The position numbers and the translations under genes are program-made. A DNA stretch of 64,000 nt, from assembly GCF_011759705.1 (NCBI RefSeq), contig NZ_JAAOZF010000001.1, positions 2,128,146 through 2,192,145 of the forward strand, written 5' to 3'. The notes under the pieces are model-generated. The model was not told the origin of the DNA, ran no database searches, and saw nothing but the letters and a program-made list of their open reading frames with translations. This document shows positions 8,304 through 17,566 of the stretch, piece after piece (position 1 is the stretch's first letter; every line of letters starts with the position of its first letter). The DNA comes from Microbacterium ulmi (lineage in GTDB: Bacteria; Actinomycetota; Actinomycetes; Actinomycetales; Microbacteriaceae).

Positions 8304-9143
8304 GTGCCCGACCACTCTATCGACGGCCCGCTCGGCGCGACCCGCGCCGGCGTGCAGGCGGAGCGGTCTGCGCCGGCCCGGGACGAGACCGGCGAGCGCG
8401 TGGGTGCGGCGCATGAGCGCCCGGCGGACGTCGCCCGCACCGACTGGCGACTCGGCGGCCGGACGGTGCGCCGCTGGCGGGAGGGCCTGCTCGCGCTGGC
8501 CCTGTTCTCAGTGGGGGCGGGAATGCTCGCCGGCATCCTCATCGCGACGCTCTGGCCGTCGCCGTGGGCTCAGGCGGCAGCCACCGCGCTCCTGTGGGTC
8601 GGGATGCTCGTGCCCGTCGTCCGCGGCCTCTCGCTGTCGCGCCCGGCCGGGCTGCTGCGCATCCGTCCCCTCGACGTGCTGTTCGGTGTCGCTCTCGGCG
8701 GGATGCTGCGGCTCGTCCAGGGCTGGATCGAGTCGGCGGCGGGCGGCTCAGGAGCGCTGCCGTCGTATCCGCTCATCGACGGCGGACTCGACTCCGCGTG
8801 GTGGCTGACAGCGGCCGTCGCGCCCGTCGTGGTGGCGCCCGTCGTCGAGGAGCTGTTCTTCCGGGGCGTCGTGCTCGTCTCGGTCTTCACGGCGCTGCGC
8901 CGCCCGCTCGGGAGCGCCGGCGCCGGGCTCGCCGCGGTGCTCGCGAGCACCGTGCTCTTCGTCGTCGTGCACGCGTCCGACGGCACGGCGAGCGTCGATC
9001 AGGTCGTGTCTGCGGGCCTCGTCGGCCTCGTGAGCGCCCTGCTCGTGACCCTCACAGGTCGGCTCGGCGGCGCCGTTCTCGTGCACGTCGTCTACAACGC
9101 GAGCTTCCTCGCATTGGCCGTCGCGGGAACATTCTGGGCCTGA
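8304..9143 (+). CDS. CPBP-family intramembrane metalloprotease
   Basis: A 279-residue polytopic membrane protein of the CPBP (CAAX prenyl protease 2/Rce1-like, Abi) family. After a hydrophilic N terminus of about 55 residues there are several hydrophobic segments. Signature motifs are VVEELFFRGV (the EExxxR motif with the metal-binding glutamates), ASTVLFVVVHASDG (second motif with His) and VLVHVVYNASFLA (third motif with His and Asn). Such proteases cleave within membranes or process secreted peptides; the substrate is unknown. It is followed by an LPXTG protein and a second CPBP gene. Confidence 0.88.
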   Translation: MPDHSIDGPLGATRAGVQAERSAPARDETGERVGAAHERPADVARTDWRLGGRTVRRWREGLLALALFSVGAGMLAGILIATLWPSPWAQAAATALLWVGMLVPVVRGLSLSRPAGLLRIRPLDVLFGVALGGMLRLVQGWIESAAGGSGALPSYPLIDGGLDSAWWLTAAVAPVVVAPVVEELFFRGVVLVSVFTALRRPLGSAGAGLAAVLASTVLFVVVHASDGTASVDQVVSAGLVGLVSALLVTLTGRLGGAVLVHVVYNASFLALAVAGTFWA

Positions 9144-9217
9144 TCTGGCTGATTGCTGTTCGCCGGAATGTTACACGGCGGAAACCTCGGGCCTTTCGAC
9201 CCGCGGGGGGCCTGCGC

Positions 9218-9223
9218 TAGCAT
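9218..9223 (+). promoter_or_regulatory. -10 box upstream of the LPXTG protein gene
   Basis: TAGCAT fits the -10 consensus and would give a 5' leader of about 70 nt ending in the GGGAG ribosome site before ATG 9301. A 2-3-codon difference to the ATG at 9233 rules that ATG out as the real start, since it leads into a poor frame. Confidence 0.45.
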
Positions 9224-9300
9224 CGCAAACACATGGCACATCCGGGCGACGTTCTGTCGTCCATCGTCACCTCGTGCAAGACGATCGGCGGGAGTCACAC

Positions 9301-9831
9301 ATGTTCAAGAAGGCAATCACTGCGCTCGCCATCGCGGGTGCGATCATCCTCAGCGGTGCCGCCGCAGCCACGGCCGCCGACTATCCCCCAGAAGAGGATG
9401 TGGTCGTCAGCTCGCCGACGGTCGCGCCCGGCGGATCGATCACGATCACGATCACGGGTCTCGAAGAGCTCGAGGGACTGACCGTCACGTTCACGATCAC
9501 GGCGGGCCCCTCCGGCGGCTCGCTCTCCTCCATCTTCTATGCGGCGACCGCGGATGACTCGGTCGACAAGGTCGTCTCGGGCGGAAGCGCCAGCGCGACG
9601 TTCACGTCGACCACACCCGGTGCGTACACCGTCACCATCTTCGGCCCGGACGGCGAGGTGCTCGGCACGGCCGGCGTCACGGTCGCCGCGTCCAGCACGG
9701 GTGGCGGCGGGCTGCCCGCAACAGGCGGCACCGTCCCGGCAGCGGCGATCTGGCTCGGCGCGGGAGCCATCGGCATCGGCGGCATCGCCGTCACTGCCGT
9801 CGCGGCTCGCCGTCGGGCACGCAACCACTGA
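9301..9831 (+). CDS. Small LPXTG-anchored cell-wall surface protein
   Basis: A 176-residue exported protein. The signal peptide MFKKAITALAIAGAIILSGA ends near the AATA/AD cleavage region at about 23-26. The mature part is one Ig-like beta domain rich in Thr, Ser and Gly (SPTVAPGGSITITITGL... AYTVTIFGPDGEVLG). The C terminus is a textbook sortase signal: GGGLPATGG, a hydrophobic helix of about 25 residues and the basic tail ARRRARNH, so a sortase A/E-type enzyme should link it to peptidoglycan. ATG 9301 has GGGAG upstream. Adhesion or wall-structure function is a guess. Confidence 0.88.
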   Translation: MFKKAITALAIAGAIILSGAAAATAADYPPEEDVVVSSPTVAPGGSITITITGLEELEGLTVTFTITAGPSGGSLSSIFYAATADDSVDKVVSGGSASATFTSTTPGAYTVTIFGPDGEVLGTAGVTVAASSTGGGGLPATGGTVPAAAIWLGAGAIGIGGIAVTAVAARRRARNH

Positions 9832-9947
9832 GCTCCGACGAGACGAGGACCCCGGGCGCGAGCGCGGGGTCGTCGCCGCCGCCGGTATACGCGCGTCCGG
9901 GTCTCGCACTCGCGATCGCGTTCGTCGGCTACGTCCTGGCGGCGGTC

Positions 9948-10574
9948 GTGCTCGTCGTCTACCCGGGCGTTCGTGCGGGCGCGAGCTGGGCGCCATGGAT
10001 GCTGCGGCTCGTCGATCTCGTCGTCCTCGCGGCGCCGCTCGTCCTCGCCGCGCTCGTCGCGTGGCGCGTCGCGGCGAACCCCGAAGGCCGCGCCGGCGGC
10101 ATCCGTCGCTGGGCACCCGTCGACATCGTGCTCGGCGTGTGCGTCGGCGGGGTCGTCCGCGCGATCGTCGAACTCGTGCAGCCCACGACGGGGACGCTCG
10201 AGGGCCCGCTCACGGCCGGCCCGGCGCCGGGGCGGATCGCCGCCGCCGTCGTGCTCGTCGCGGGAGTCGCGGCGGTGAGTCCCGTCGTCGAGGAGGTGTT
10301 CTTCCGCGGCGTGCTGCAACAGGCGCTCACCGACCACCTCGGCGGTCTCGGCCGGGTGGCGGCCGCGTCGACCGCGATCGTCGTGTCGACGGCGGCGTTC
10401 GTCGCGCTGCACGTCCTGCCCGGGGGCGCCGTCGTGCCTGTGGGGCTCGTCGTCGGCAGCGCGGGGGTGGGTGTCGGCGCCGGCATCCTTCTCGCCGTCA
10501 CTGGCAGGCTGAGCGGCGCGATCGTGACGCACGTCGTGTTCAATGGGAGCGGGATCCTCCTTCTCATGGTCTGA
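9948..10574 (+). CDS. CPBP-family intramembrane metalloprotease, second copy (start uncertain)
   Basis: A second CPBP protease, at least 208 residues. Motif 1 is SPVVEEVFFRGVLQQAL, motif 2 AAFVALHVLPGG, motif 3 IVTHVVFNGSG. The GTG at 9948 is the first usual start, but the frame is open back to about 9828 and encodes a plausible Pro/Ser-rich N terminus and a first membrane helix (GLALAIAFVGYVLAAVVLVV) that the GTG start would cut through. A CTG at 9828 overlapping the LPXTG stop could be the true start, or a start is hidden by sequence variation. The direct overlap with the surface-protein gene suggests co-expression. Confidence 0.82.
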   Translation: MLVVYPGVRAGASWAPWMLRLVDLVVLAAPLVLAALVAWRVAANPEGRAGGIRRWAPVDIVLGVCVGGVVRAIVELVQPTTGTLEGPLTAGPAPGRIAAAVVLVAGVAAVSPVVEEVFFRGVLQQALTDHLGGLGRVAAASTAIVVSTAAFVALHVLPGGAVVPVGLVVGSAGVGVGAGILLAVTGRLSGAIVTHVVFNGSGILLLMV

Positions 10575-10594
10575 CGGGCCGTCCCGCGGCCGGT

Positions 10595-10623
10595 TTGGCC
10601 GCGGCATCCCGATGCCGTAGACT
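10595..10623 (+). promoter_or_regulatory. Promoter of the rplM-rpsI operon
   Basis: TTGGCC (10595-10600) and TAGACT (10618-10623) are spaced by 17 bp. Transcription from about 10630 leaves an unusually long leader of about 138 nt before the rplM GTG at 10768. I could not identify a conserved L13 leader structure in it. Confidence 0.6.
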
Positions 10624-10767
10624 CTTCCTTTGGTGCCCGCAGCCCTGCTGGCCGTGCACCGCGAACGTGAGCCCTCCACTGGCGCTGTTCCGTCGCCCTC
10701 GGCGAAGGAACCACCCCGGAGCGGGATTCACGAACCTCTCCGTTCGAATCAAGAAAGCAGCACTACT

Positions 10768-11214
10768 GTGACGCGCACATACACCCCCAAGGCAGGTGAG
10801 GTCACCCGCGAGTGGCTCGTCATCGACGCCACCGACGTCGTTCTCGGCCGCCTGGCCTCGCACGCCGCCGCGCTCCTGCGCGGCAAGCACAAGCCCACCT
10901 TCGCGAACCACATCGACTCGGGCGACTTCGTCGTCATCATCAACGCCGAGAAGGTCGCCCTGACGGGTCAGAAGCTCGAGCAGAAGAAGGCCTACCGCCA
11001 CTCGGGCTACCCGGGCGGCCTCAAGTCCGTCACCTACTCGGAGCTGCTCGAGAAGAACCCGGTCCGCGCCGTCGAGAAGGCCGTCCGCGGCATGCTCCCC
11101 AAGAACAGCCTGGGCGCGCAGCAGCTTCGCAAGCTCAAGGTCTACCGCGGCGCCGAGCACCCCCACGGTGCGCAGCAGCCCAAGACGTACACCTTCGACC
11201 AGGTCGCCCAGTAA
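10768..11214 (+). CDS. rplM: 50S ribosomal protein L13
   Basis: A 148-residue 50S subunit protein. Diagnostic segments are [57 protein letters not shown] and [17 protein letters not shown], over the usual family length. The GTG at 10768 starts at [12 protein letters not shown], matching the normal N terminus; the frame is open to 10630, but that is the mRNA leader. rpsI follows after 26 nt in the conserved L13-S9 operon. Confidence 0.97.
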   Translation: MTRTYTPKAGEVTREWLVIDATDVVLGRLASHAAALLRGKHKPTFANHIDSGDFVVIINAEKVALTGQKLEQKKAYRHSGYPGGLKSVTYSELLEKNPVRAVEKAVRGMLPKNSLGAQQLRKLKVYRGAEHPHGAQQPKTYTFDQVAQ

Positions 11215-11240
11215 GCGCCGCTCAGACTAAGGACACACTC

Positions 11241-11714
11241 GTGGCGAACATCGAAGACACCACCAACTACTCGACCGAGACCCCCGTCGACCAGACCGCC
11301 GTCGTTGCCGAGCGCCCCGTGCTCTCGGTTCCGGGTGCCGCCGTGGGCCGTCGCAAGCAGGCCATCGCCCGCGTGCGCCTCGTCCCCGGCTCGGGCGTCA
11401 TCACGATCAACGGCCGCACGTTCGAGGACTACTTCCCGAACAAGCTGCACCAGCAGCTCGTGACCGACCCCTTCACTGTGCTCAGCCTCACCGACGCGTA
11501 CGACGTGATCGCGCGCATCTCCGGCGGCGGCCCCTCGGGCCAGGCCGGCGCCCTGCGCCTGGGCATCGCCCGCGCGCTCAACGAGATCGACGTGGAGAAC
11601 AACCGCGCGACGCTCAAGAAGGCCGGCTTCCTCTCGCGCGACGCGCGCGTGAAGGAGCGCAAGAAGGCCGGTCTCAAGAAGGCCCGCAAGGCTCCTCAGT
11701 ACTCGAAGCGCTAA
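11241..11714 (+). CDS. rpsI: 30S ribosomal protein S9
   Basis: A 157-residue 30S subunit protein with the usual actinobacterial acidic N-terminal extension of about 30 residues. The S9 core runs from [19 protein letters not shown] through [33 protein letters not shown] and the basic tail [12 protein letters not shown], whose last residues reach the P-site tRNA. The GTG at 11241 follows the rplM stop by 26 nt. Confidence 0.97.
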   Translation: MANIEDTTNYSTETPVDQTAVVAERPVLSVPGAAVGRRKQAIARVRLVPGSGVITINGRTFEDYFPNKLHQQLVTDPFTVLSLTDAYDVIARISGGGPSGQAGALRLGIARALNEIDVENNRATLKKAGFLSRDARVKERKKAGLKKARKAPQYSKR

Positions 11715-11728
11715 TCGGTCCGCTCCGG

Positions 11729-13087
11729 ATGCCGCTGTTTGGCACGGACGGTGTGCGAGGGCTGGCCAACGGCACCCTCACCGCCGATCTCGCTCTCACC
11801 CTGGCCCAGGCGACTGCCGTCGTCCTGGGCCAGGGCCGCACTGCCGACGCGCGCCGCGCGGCCGGCAAGCGTCTCACGGCGATCGTCGCGCGCGATCCGC
11901 GCATCTCGGGGCACTTCCTGAGCGCCGCCGTCGAGGCGGGCCTGGCGGCGTCGGGCGTCGACGTGCTCGACGCGGGAACGCTGCCGACTCCTGCGGCTGC
12001 GTACCTCGTCGCCGACCGCGATGCCGACTTCGGCGTCATGATCTCGGCATCCCACAACCCCGCGCCCGACAACGGCATCAAGATCTTCGCGCGCGGAGGC
12101 GTCAAGCTCCCCGACATCGTCGAGCAGCGCATCGAAGCCGCCATGGACGGACCCAAGCTCCTTCCGACGGGTGCGGACGTCGGGCGCATCAGCCGATTCG
12201 CGGATGCCGAGGACCGCTACGCGCTGCACCTCCTGGGGTCGCTGCCGCACCGGCTCGACGGCCTGCACGTCGTGATCGACTGCGCGCACGGCGCGGCATC
12301 CGGGGTCTCTCCCGAGACCTTCCGTGACGCCGGCGCCCGCGTGACCGTCATCGGCGCCGATCCCGACGGCATCAACATCAACGACGGCGTCGGCTCGACG
12401 CACCTCGACAAGCTCGCCGAGGCCGTCCTCGCGCACGGCGCGGACGTGGGCATCGCCCACGACGGCGACGCCGACCGGTGCCTCGCGGTCGATGCGGACG
12501 GCAGCATCGTCGACGGCGACCGCATCATGGCGATCCTCGCGATCGCGATGAAGCAGCGGGGACGCCTTGCCGAGAACACGCTCGTGACGACCGTCATGAG
12601 CAACCTGGGCCTGCATCGCGCGATGGCCGAGCACGGGATCGAGGTCGTCAAGACGGCCGTCGGCGACCGCTATGTGCTCGAGGCCATGAACGAGGGCGGC
12701 TACTCGCTCGGCGGAGAGCAGTCCGGTCACGTCATCATGAGCGACTTCGCCACGACGGGCGACGGCGTGCTGACGGGTCTGCACCTCGTGGCCGAGATGG
12801 CGCGCCAGGGCAAGACCCTCGCCGAGCTCGCGTCGGTCATGACCGTGTACCCGCAGATCCTCATCAACGTGAAGGGCGTCGACCGCGCGCTCGCGGCGTC
12901 GGATCCCGGCGTCGCTGCGGCCGTCACGGCGGCCGAGGCGGAGCTCGGCGACTCCGGACGCGTGCTCCTGCGCCCGAGCGGCACCGAGCCGCTCGTGCGC
13001 GTCATGGTCGAGGCATCCGACGAGCAGACCGCGAGCAGGCTCGCCACGGAGCTCGCGAGCGTCGTGAAGGAGCGCCTCGCGCTCTAA
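11729..13087 (+). CDS. glmM: Phosphoglucosamine mutase
   Basis: A 452-residue enzyme converting glucosamine-6-phosphate to glucosamine-1-phosphate for UDP-GlcNAc and peptidoglycan precursor synthesis. It begins [15 protein letters not shown]. The phosphoserine loop is [14 protein letters not shown], the Mg2+ site DGDADRC, the sugar loop GGEQSGH and the phosphate-binding loop [15 protein letters not shown] near the C terminus; all are intact at standard length. It starts 15 nt after rpsI and shares its function with glmS further down, though the two are separated by an inserted minus-strand block. Confidence 0.97.
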   Translation: MPLFGTDGVRGLANGTLTADLALTLAQATAVVLGQGRTADARRAAGKRLTAIVARDPRISGHFLSAAVEAGLAASGVDVLDAGTLPTPAAAYLVADRDADFGVMISASHNPAPDNGIKIFARGGVKLPDIVEQRIEAAMDGPKLLPTGADVGRISRFADAEDRYALHLLGSLPHRLDGLHVVIDCAHGAASGVSPETFRDAGARVTVIGADPDGININDGVGSTHLDKLAEAVLAHGADVGIAHDGDADRCLAVDADGSIVDGDRIMAILAIAMKQRGRLAENTLVTTVMSNLGLHRAMAEHGIEVVKTAVGDRYVLEAMNEGGYSLGGEQSGHVIMSDFATTGDGVLTGLHLVAEMARQGKTLAELASVMTVYPQILINVKGVDRALAASDPGVAAAVTAAEAELGDSGRVLLRPSGTEPLVRVMVEASDEQTASRLATELASVVKERLAL

Positions 13088-13109
13088 CGACGCCTGTCGC
13101 CGATGCCGC

Positions 13110-13967
13110 TCACGGACGGCGCGCGCCGCGCCGATCGCGGGATGCCGCGGCGTGCCGCAGCTCGCACCACGCCGTGAACGCGCCGTAGGCGACGATCGCG
13201 CCCGCGACGAGCCCGACGAAGACGGGCGTCATCGGCCGCTCCCAGAGAAGATCGCCGCTTCGCACGAGGAGAGACACGGCGATCGCCGCGAGGCTCACGA
13301 GCTGCGACGGGAACAGCACGCGGAACGCGCTCCAGCGCGCGTCCCACAGCAGCGGCGCGTTCACGACCCCCGACAGGCTCAGGACCGCGCCCGTGACCTG
13401 CGCCGTCAGCGGCGTGAGCTGCCACGCCCAGAAGCCGACGGCCCACTCGGGGGCGGCGAACAGCGCGGCGCCGAACAGGAAGGCGGCGGCTCCGATCGCG
13501 ACGAGGACGATCCTCGGCGCCGACGGCACTGCGACGTCGACGTCGTCGGGGGCTCCGGCATCCTCTCGTCTCTGCGCCACCGCGAGCCCCGCGACCACCA
13601 GCGGGGTCGTCGCGTACAGGATCATCCAGACGACGAACGGCAGGTTCTGCGAGAAGCGATCCAGATGCAGGAGCGTCGCGATCAGCAGCGCGCCCGCGAA
13701 GACGACGACGGCGGGGAAGCCGTGTCGCACGCGGTGCCACCGCCGTGCGACCGCCGTGCCCGCGAAGAAGCAGATGCCGCCCACGTAGGCCGAGGCGAGC
13801 AGGTACGCCGACAGGGGCGGAGCGATCGACCACGCGAAGAGCTCGCCCGTGCGGTCGGGGAAGGCGAACAGCAGGGACGCCGCGACCACGAGGAAGGGGA
13901 TGATGACGATCGCCGTCCACCGCGTCGCGGCGAAGACGCGGTCGCCCGCCGGCTCAGGCGCGGACAT
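13110..13967 (-). CDS. Polytopic membrane protein, unknown function
   Basis: A 285-residue integral membrane protein with about seven to eight hydrophobic segments (for example WTAIVIIPFLVVAASLLFAF near residue 18 and AYLLASAYVGGICFFAGTAV near 53) and a short hydrophilic loop at about 130-148 (RREDAGAPDDVD). No catalytic or transport signature is recognisable. Its ATG overlaps the end of the large NTPase gene by 14 nt on the same strand, so the two are likely co-translated and may work together. It converges on glmM. Confidence 0.75.
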   Translation of the reverse strand: MSAPEPAGDRVFAATRWTAIVIIPFLVVAASLLFAFPDRTGELFAWSIAPPLSAYLLASAYVGGICFFAGTAVARRWHRVRHGFPAVVVFAGALLIATLLHLDRFSQNLPFVVWMILYATTPLVVAGLAVAQRREDAGAPDDVDVAVPSAPRIVLVAIGAAAFLFGAALFAAPEWAVGFWAWQLTPLTAQVTGAVLSLSGVVNAPLLWDARWSAFRVLFPSQLVSLAAIAVSLLVRSGDLLWERPMTPVFVGLVAGAIVAYGAFTAWCELRHAAASRDRRGARRP

Positions 13968-16545
13968 GCTCGAGCGCCTCTGCGACGGTGAGTGCGCGCC
14001 CCTCCGCCGCCGCGCGGTCGAACTCGTCGCCGAGCCCCGACTCCCGCAGCTTCTGCAGCGGGATCATGTAGAGCTCGAACGCGCCGGGATTGAGGATGCC
14101 CTTGCGGATCCGCAGAGTCCGGGCGGCTCCGTAGAGGAGCCCCGCGCCGCGGGCGTCCCCTTCGAGAGCGCGCACGCCGACGAAGCTCTCGAGCCCGTAC
14201 GCGATGCCCTCGTCGTGGCCGAGCGCGAGCGACAGGTCGAGGCCTGTCGCGAAGTCGTCGACGGCGTGCGCGATGTCGCCCGAGAGGAACCGCGCCCAGC
14301 CTCGATGGTTCTGCGCGATCACGATGCCGAGCCGCTCGCCCTGGTCCGTCGCGAGGGCGAGGCTCTCCTCGAACCGAGACAGGGCGCTGTCGCCTGCCCC
14401 CGCGAGCAGCTCGACGCGCCCGAGCAGCACGAGCGCCATCGCCTGGCCCCACGTGTCGTCCGCCGTCCGGAATCCCGCGCGGCTCGCGGCGAGAACCTCC
14501 TTCGCCGCCGCGATGTCGGGCGGTGTGCGCGTCAGGAGCGCGAGCGCGAGCGATGCGCCGGCGAGGGCGGCGCCGTCTTCGTCGCCCGTGGCGTGGAAGG
14601 CGTCCCGGCTCTCGGTCAGGATCGGGACGACGTCGGCGCCCGGGTCCTGCCAGAACAGGATCGCGCCGTTGTAGTACTGCGCGATGGCGTGCGTGCGCGG
14701 TGACAGGGGGAGCTGCTCTCGCTCGACGATCGCGAGCAGCTCCAGCATCCACTCGCGGACGACTCCGAGGTATCCGCCGATCCACAGGAAGACGTACAGC
14801 GACCACGCGTACTCCGCCGCGTCGTCGAAGGCGCGCCGCGTGAGCAGGGTCCGTTCGACGCTCGCGAGGTTCTCGATCTCCACCTCGAGGCGCGCGAGCA
14901 TGTCGAGCTGGTCTGCGCCGCGGAGCACGCGCGCCGCGTCGTCGACGAGGTCGCGGTAGGCCGCGAGCCACGCGGCGGTCGCCCGCTCGTGCTCCGCGGG
15001 CGCGGCGGACTCGAGGCCGTACGCGCGCACGAGCGACAGCATCCGGAACGCCGCCATCCCGCGCTGCTCCGACGCGGCGACGAGGCTCGCGTCGACGAGA
15101 GCCTCGATCGCGCTGAACGGGTCGTCGATGCCCACCGCCGCGAGGACCGTCTCGGCGGAGGCGAGGGAGAACGTCCCCGTGAACACCGAGAGGGTGCACA
15201 ACGCGCTCCGCGCCTGCTCGTCGAGCAGGTCCGCGCTCCAGCGGATCGTGCTCCGCAGCGCCTGCTGCCGCTCTGGCAGGTCGCGCGCGCCCCCGACGAG
15301 CAGCGTGAGGGCCGAGTCGAGCCGCTCGAGGACCTGCTCGGCCGACAGCGACCGGATGCGCGCGGCGGCGAGCTCGATCGCGAGGGGAACGCCGTCGAGT
15401 GCGCGGCAGATCCTCCCGATCGCCGTCGCGTTGCGCGACGTGAGCCGGAAGTCCGGACGCACCGCGACGGCGCGATCGACGAACAGCCGCACGGCGTCGC
15501 TCGCGGGAGCGGCGGCCGCGTCCGCCCCCTCGGGCGGCACGGGAAGCGGCCCGATCTCGAACACGTGCTCGGGGCGCACACGCAGCGGCGACCGGCTCGT
15601 CACGAGCACCTGCAGGCGCGGGGTCTCGGTGATGAGCCGAACGACGGCGGGCGTCGCGTCGAGCACGTGCTCCATGTTGTCGACGACCAGCAGCAGATCC
15701 TGGTCGCCGACCGCCGCGATGACGCGATCCTGGAGATGGCCCTCGGTGGCGGCGTCGCGCACGCCGAGCGCCCGCGCCAGCACGACGATGACGCTCTCGG
15801 GCGACGTGACGGCCTCCAGCAGCGCGAACGCGACGGAGCGTCCGGATGCCGCGACCTCGCTCGCGATCTCGATCGCAAGACGCGACTTGCCGATGCCCCC
15901 GGGGCCCAGCAGCGTCACGAGCCGCACGTCGGGGCGCGCCAGCAGCTCGCGGACGCCGTGCAGCTCCGCCGTCCGGCCCACGAGCGCCGTATACGGAGCG
16001 GGGATCTCCTGGAGCGGGGCGTCCGCGTCCTGCGGCGCCGCCGATCGGGCCGCGTCGAAGCGCTCCGCGAGGAGCGTCGCGAGATCGCCCTCGATCAGGC
16101 GGGCGAGCTCCGCCGAGTCGGCGAACGTCTTGTACGAGGCTCCGTCGTCGTCGCGGATGCGGTCGAGCAGATCGGCGAGCCGGTCGTCGCGGGCGGGCGC
16201 GGGCTCCTTCAGATAGATCAGGCGCGGAAGGCCGGCCGAGAGCAGATACTCGTCCTCGAGCCCCGAGACCGCCTCGCCGGGCGCGACCCACCCGTACCGC
16301 TCGCCGTAGATGCCCACGAAGACGTCGCTCTGGGCGAGGTACGAGCGGTACAGGTCGCGCGGCGGATGCGGGCGCGCGCCGAGCTCGAACATGACAGGCG
16401 CGAGCCGGAGCGCCTCGATGGCGGCGCGGGCCGCGCGCCGTTCGGGCTCGAGCTCTTTGAGCGTCGAGCTGACGAAGACGCGGATGCGCTGGTCGGGTGT
16501 GCGGATCGCCCGTGGGAGGGCTGCCATGAGGGCATCATGGAGCAC
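13954..16545 (-). CDS. DUF4062 + NB-ARC/AAA ATPase + TPR-like signalling protein
   Basis: An 863-residue multidomain cytoplasmic protein. Residues about 20-115 form a DUF4062 domain (RIRVFVSSTLKELEPERRAA, SDVFVGIYGERYGW, EDEYLLS). A STAND/NB-ARC-type NTPase follows from about 190: TALVGRTAELHGV, Walker A LLGPGGIGKSRLA, Walker B DLLLVVDNMEHV, sensor VLVTSRSPL and GVPLAIELAAARI. The C-terminal 350 residues are Ala/Leu/Glu-rich helical repeats (TPR-like), likely the sensor. No DNA-binding domain is seen. This layout is typical of AfsR-like or immune STAND proteins. Start is GTG 16545, or ATG 16527 giving six fewer residues. It overlaps the downstream membrane protein gene by 14 nt. Confidence 0.85.
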   Translation of the reverse strand: MLHDALMAALPRAIRTPDQRIRVFVSSTLKELEPERRAARAAIEALRLAPVMFELGARPHPPRDLYRSYLAQSDVFVGIYGERYGWVAPGEAVSGLEDEYLLSAGLPRLIYLKEPAPARDDRLADLLDRIRDDDGASYKTFADSAELARLIEGDLATLLAERFDAARSAAPQDADAPLQEIPAPYTALVGRTAELHGVRELLARPDVRLVTLLGPGGIGKSRLAIEIASEVAASGRSVAFALLEAVTSPESVIVVLARALGVRDAATEGHLQDRVIAAVGDQDLLLVVDNMEHVLDATPAVVRLITETPRLQVLVTSRSPLRVRPEHVFEIGPLPVPPEGADAAAAPASDAVRLFVDRAVAVRPDFRLTSRNATAIGRICRALDGVPLAIELAAARIRSLSAEQVLERLDSALTLLVGGARDLPERQQALRSTIRWSADLLDEQARSALCTLSVFTGTFSLASAETVLAAVGIDDPFSAIEALVDASLVAASEQRGMAAFRMLSLVRAYGLESAAPAEHERATAAWLAAYRDLVDDAARVLRGADQLDMLARLEVEIENLASVERTLLTRRAFDDAAEYAWSLYVFLWIGGYLGVVREWMLELLAIVEREQLPLSPRTHAIAQYYNGAILFWQDPGADVVPILTESRDAFHATGDEDGAALAGASLALALLTRTPPDIAAAKEVLAASRAGFRTADDTWGQAMALVLLGRVELLAGAGDSALSRFEESLALATDQGERLGIVIAQNHRGWARFLSGDIAHAVDDFATGLDLSLALGHDEGIAYGLESFVGVRALEGDARGAGLLYGAARTLRIRKGILNPGAFELYMIPLQKLRESGLGDEFDRAAAEGRALTVAEALEHVRA

Positions 16546-16578
16546 ACCGCCGCCCGCGTAAAGGGCGACGCGGCCGGA

Positions 16579-17511
16579 TCAGCCCCAGCTGAGCGATTCG
16601 ATGTACCGCAGCAGGACGCCCTCGCGCAGCGCCCACGGGCTCACCTCGAGCTCGTCGACGTCGAGCATCGTCATCGCGGTGTGCAGCACGACCGCAGCCG
16701 CGACGATCTGGAACGTCCGGTCGGCCGTGATCCCCGGCAGCTCCTGACGGGCGGATGCCGGGATCCGCGCGAGCCGCGGGATCCACGAGCCGAGGGCGTC
16801 GCGGGGCAGCAGCATCCGCTCGATCCCCGACCAGCCGGGCACGGGGAACCCCGAGAGCTTCGCGAGCGAGCGGATGGCCTTGGACGACCCGACGACGTGA
16901 TCGGGCCGGGGCTCGGCGAGGAACCGCGCGGCGACGGGCGCGAGCACCGCCGTCGCGTGCTCGCGCAGCGCCTCGACGGCCTTCTCGCCCGGGGGATCCT
17001 TCGGCAGGAACTGCACCGTCGTGCGGCCCGCGCCGAGGGGGACGGATGCCGCGGCATCCGGAAGCTCATCGGCTCCCGACGCGAGCTCGAGCGAGCCGCC
17101 GCCGATGTCGAAGAGGAGGATCTGGCCCGCAGACCACCCGAACCAGCGGCGGACGGCGAGGAACGTGAAGCGCGCCTCGGACTCTCCGCCGAGCACCTGC
17201 AGCTCCTGCCCGAGCGCGGCCTCGATGAGCGCGATGACCTCGGGGCCGTTGGCGGCCTCGCGGACGGCCGAGGTCGCGGTCGCGAGGAGCTCCTCGACCC
17301 GCTCGGCGGCGGCGACCTCGCGCGCCTCGACGACGGCCGCGACGAGGGCGCGCACGCCCTCCTCCGAGATCGACCCGTCGGGCTGGAGGTAGCGCATGAG
17401 CCGCAGGACGGTCCGCTTGCTCGTGGTCGCGAGCGGGCGTCCGCCCGGCCGCGCGTCCGCGACGAGCAGATGAACGGTGTTCGAACCGATGTCGAGGACT
17501 CCCAAGCGCAC
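16579..17511 (-). CDS. Ppx/GppA-family exopolyphosphatase
   Basis: A 310-residue member of the ASKHA-fold Ppx/GppA family, which hydrolyses polyphosphate or pppGpp. The N-terminal phosphate loop is LGVLDIGSNTVHLLVADA, the middle EELLATATSAVREAANG motif is present and the second phosphate loop is LLFDIGGGSLELASG. Length matches the short actinobacterial Ppx1/2 type, without an HD domain. The GTG at 17511 is preceded by TAGCCT at 17518-17523, so it is probably leaderless and divergent from coaA. Whether polyphosphate or pppGpp is the substrate cannot be settled from sequence. Confidence 0.9.
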   Translation of the reverse strand: MRLGVLDIGSNTVHLLVADARPGGRPLATTSKRTVLRLMRYLQPDGSISEEGVRALVAAVVEAREVAAAERVEELLATATSAVREAANGPEVIALIEAALGQELQVLGGESEARFTFLAVRRWFGWSAGQILLFDIGGGSLELASGADELPDAAASVPLGAGRTTVQFLPKDPPGEKAVEALREHATAVLAPVAARFLAEPRPDHVVGSSKAIRSLAKLSGFPVPGWSGIERMLLPRDALGSWIPRLARIPASARQELPGITADRTFQIVAAAVVLHTAMTMLDVDELEVSPWALREGVLLRYIESLSWG

Positions 17512-17517
17512 TCATCG

Positions 17518-17523
17518 AGGCTA
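17518..17523 (-). promoter_or_regulatory. -10 box of a probable leaderless transcript (ppx-like gene)
   Basis: TAGCCT on the minus strand, 6 nt from the GTG at 17511, without a ribosome-binding site. Confidence 0.55.
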
Positions 17524-17553
17524 TCGGCTCCGCGGGCAGCGGACGGCGCCCGG

Positions 17554-17559
17554 TACGAT
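17554..17559 (+). promoter_or_regulatory. -10 box of a probable leaderless transcript (coaA)
   Basis: TACGAT ends 7 nt before ATG 17567. It shares a 55-nt divergent promoter region with the ppx-like gene. Confidence 0.55.
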
Positions 17560-17566
17560 GGGCGCG

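Noticed and set aside
10630..10767. L13 autoregulatory leader or riboswitch before rplM
   Set aside because: The leader is long, but I could not recognise a conserved fold; noted only as a long untranslated region.
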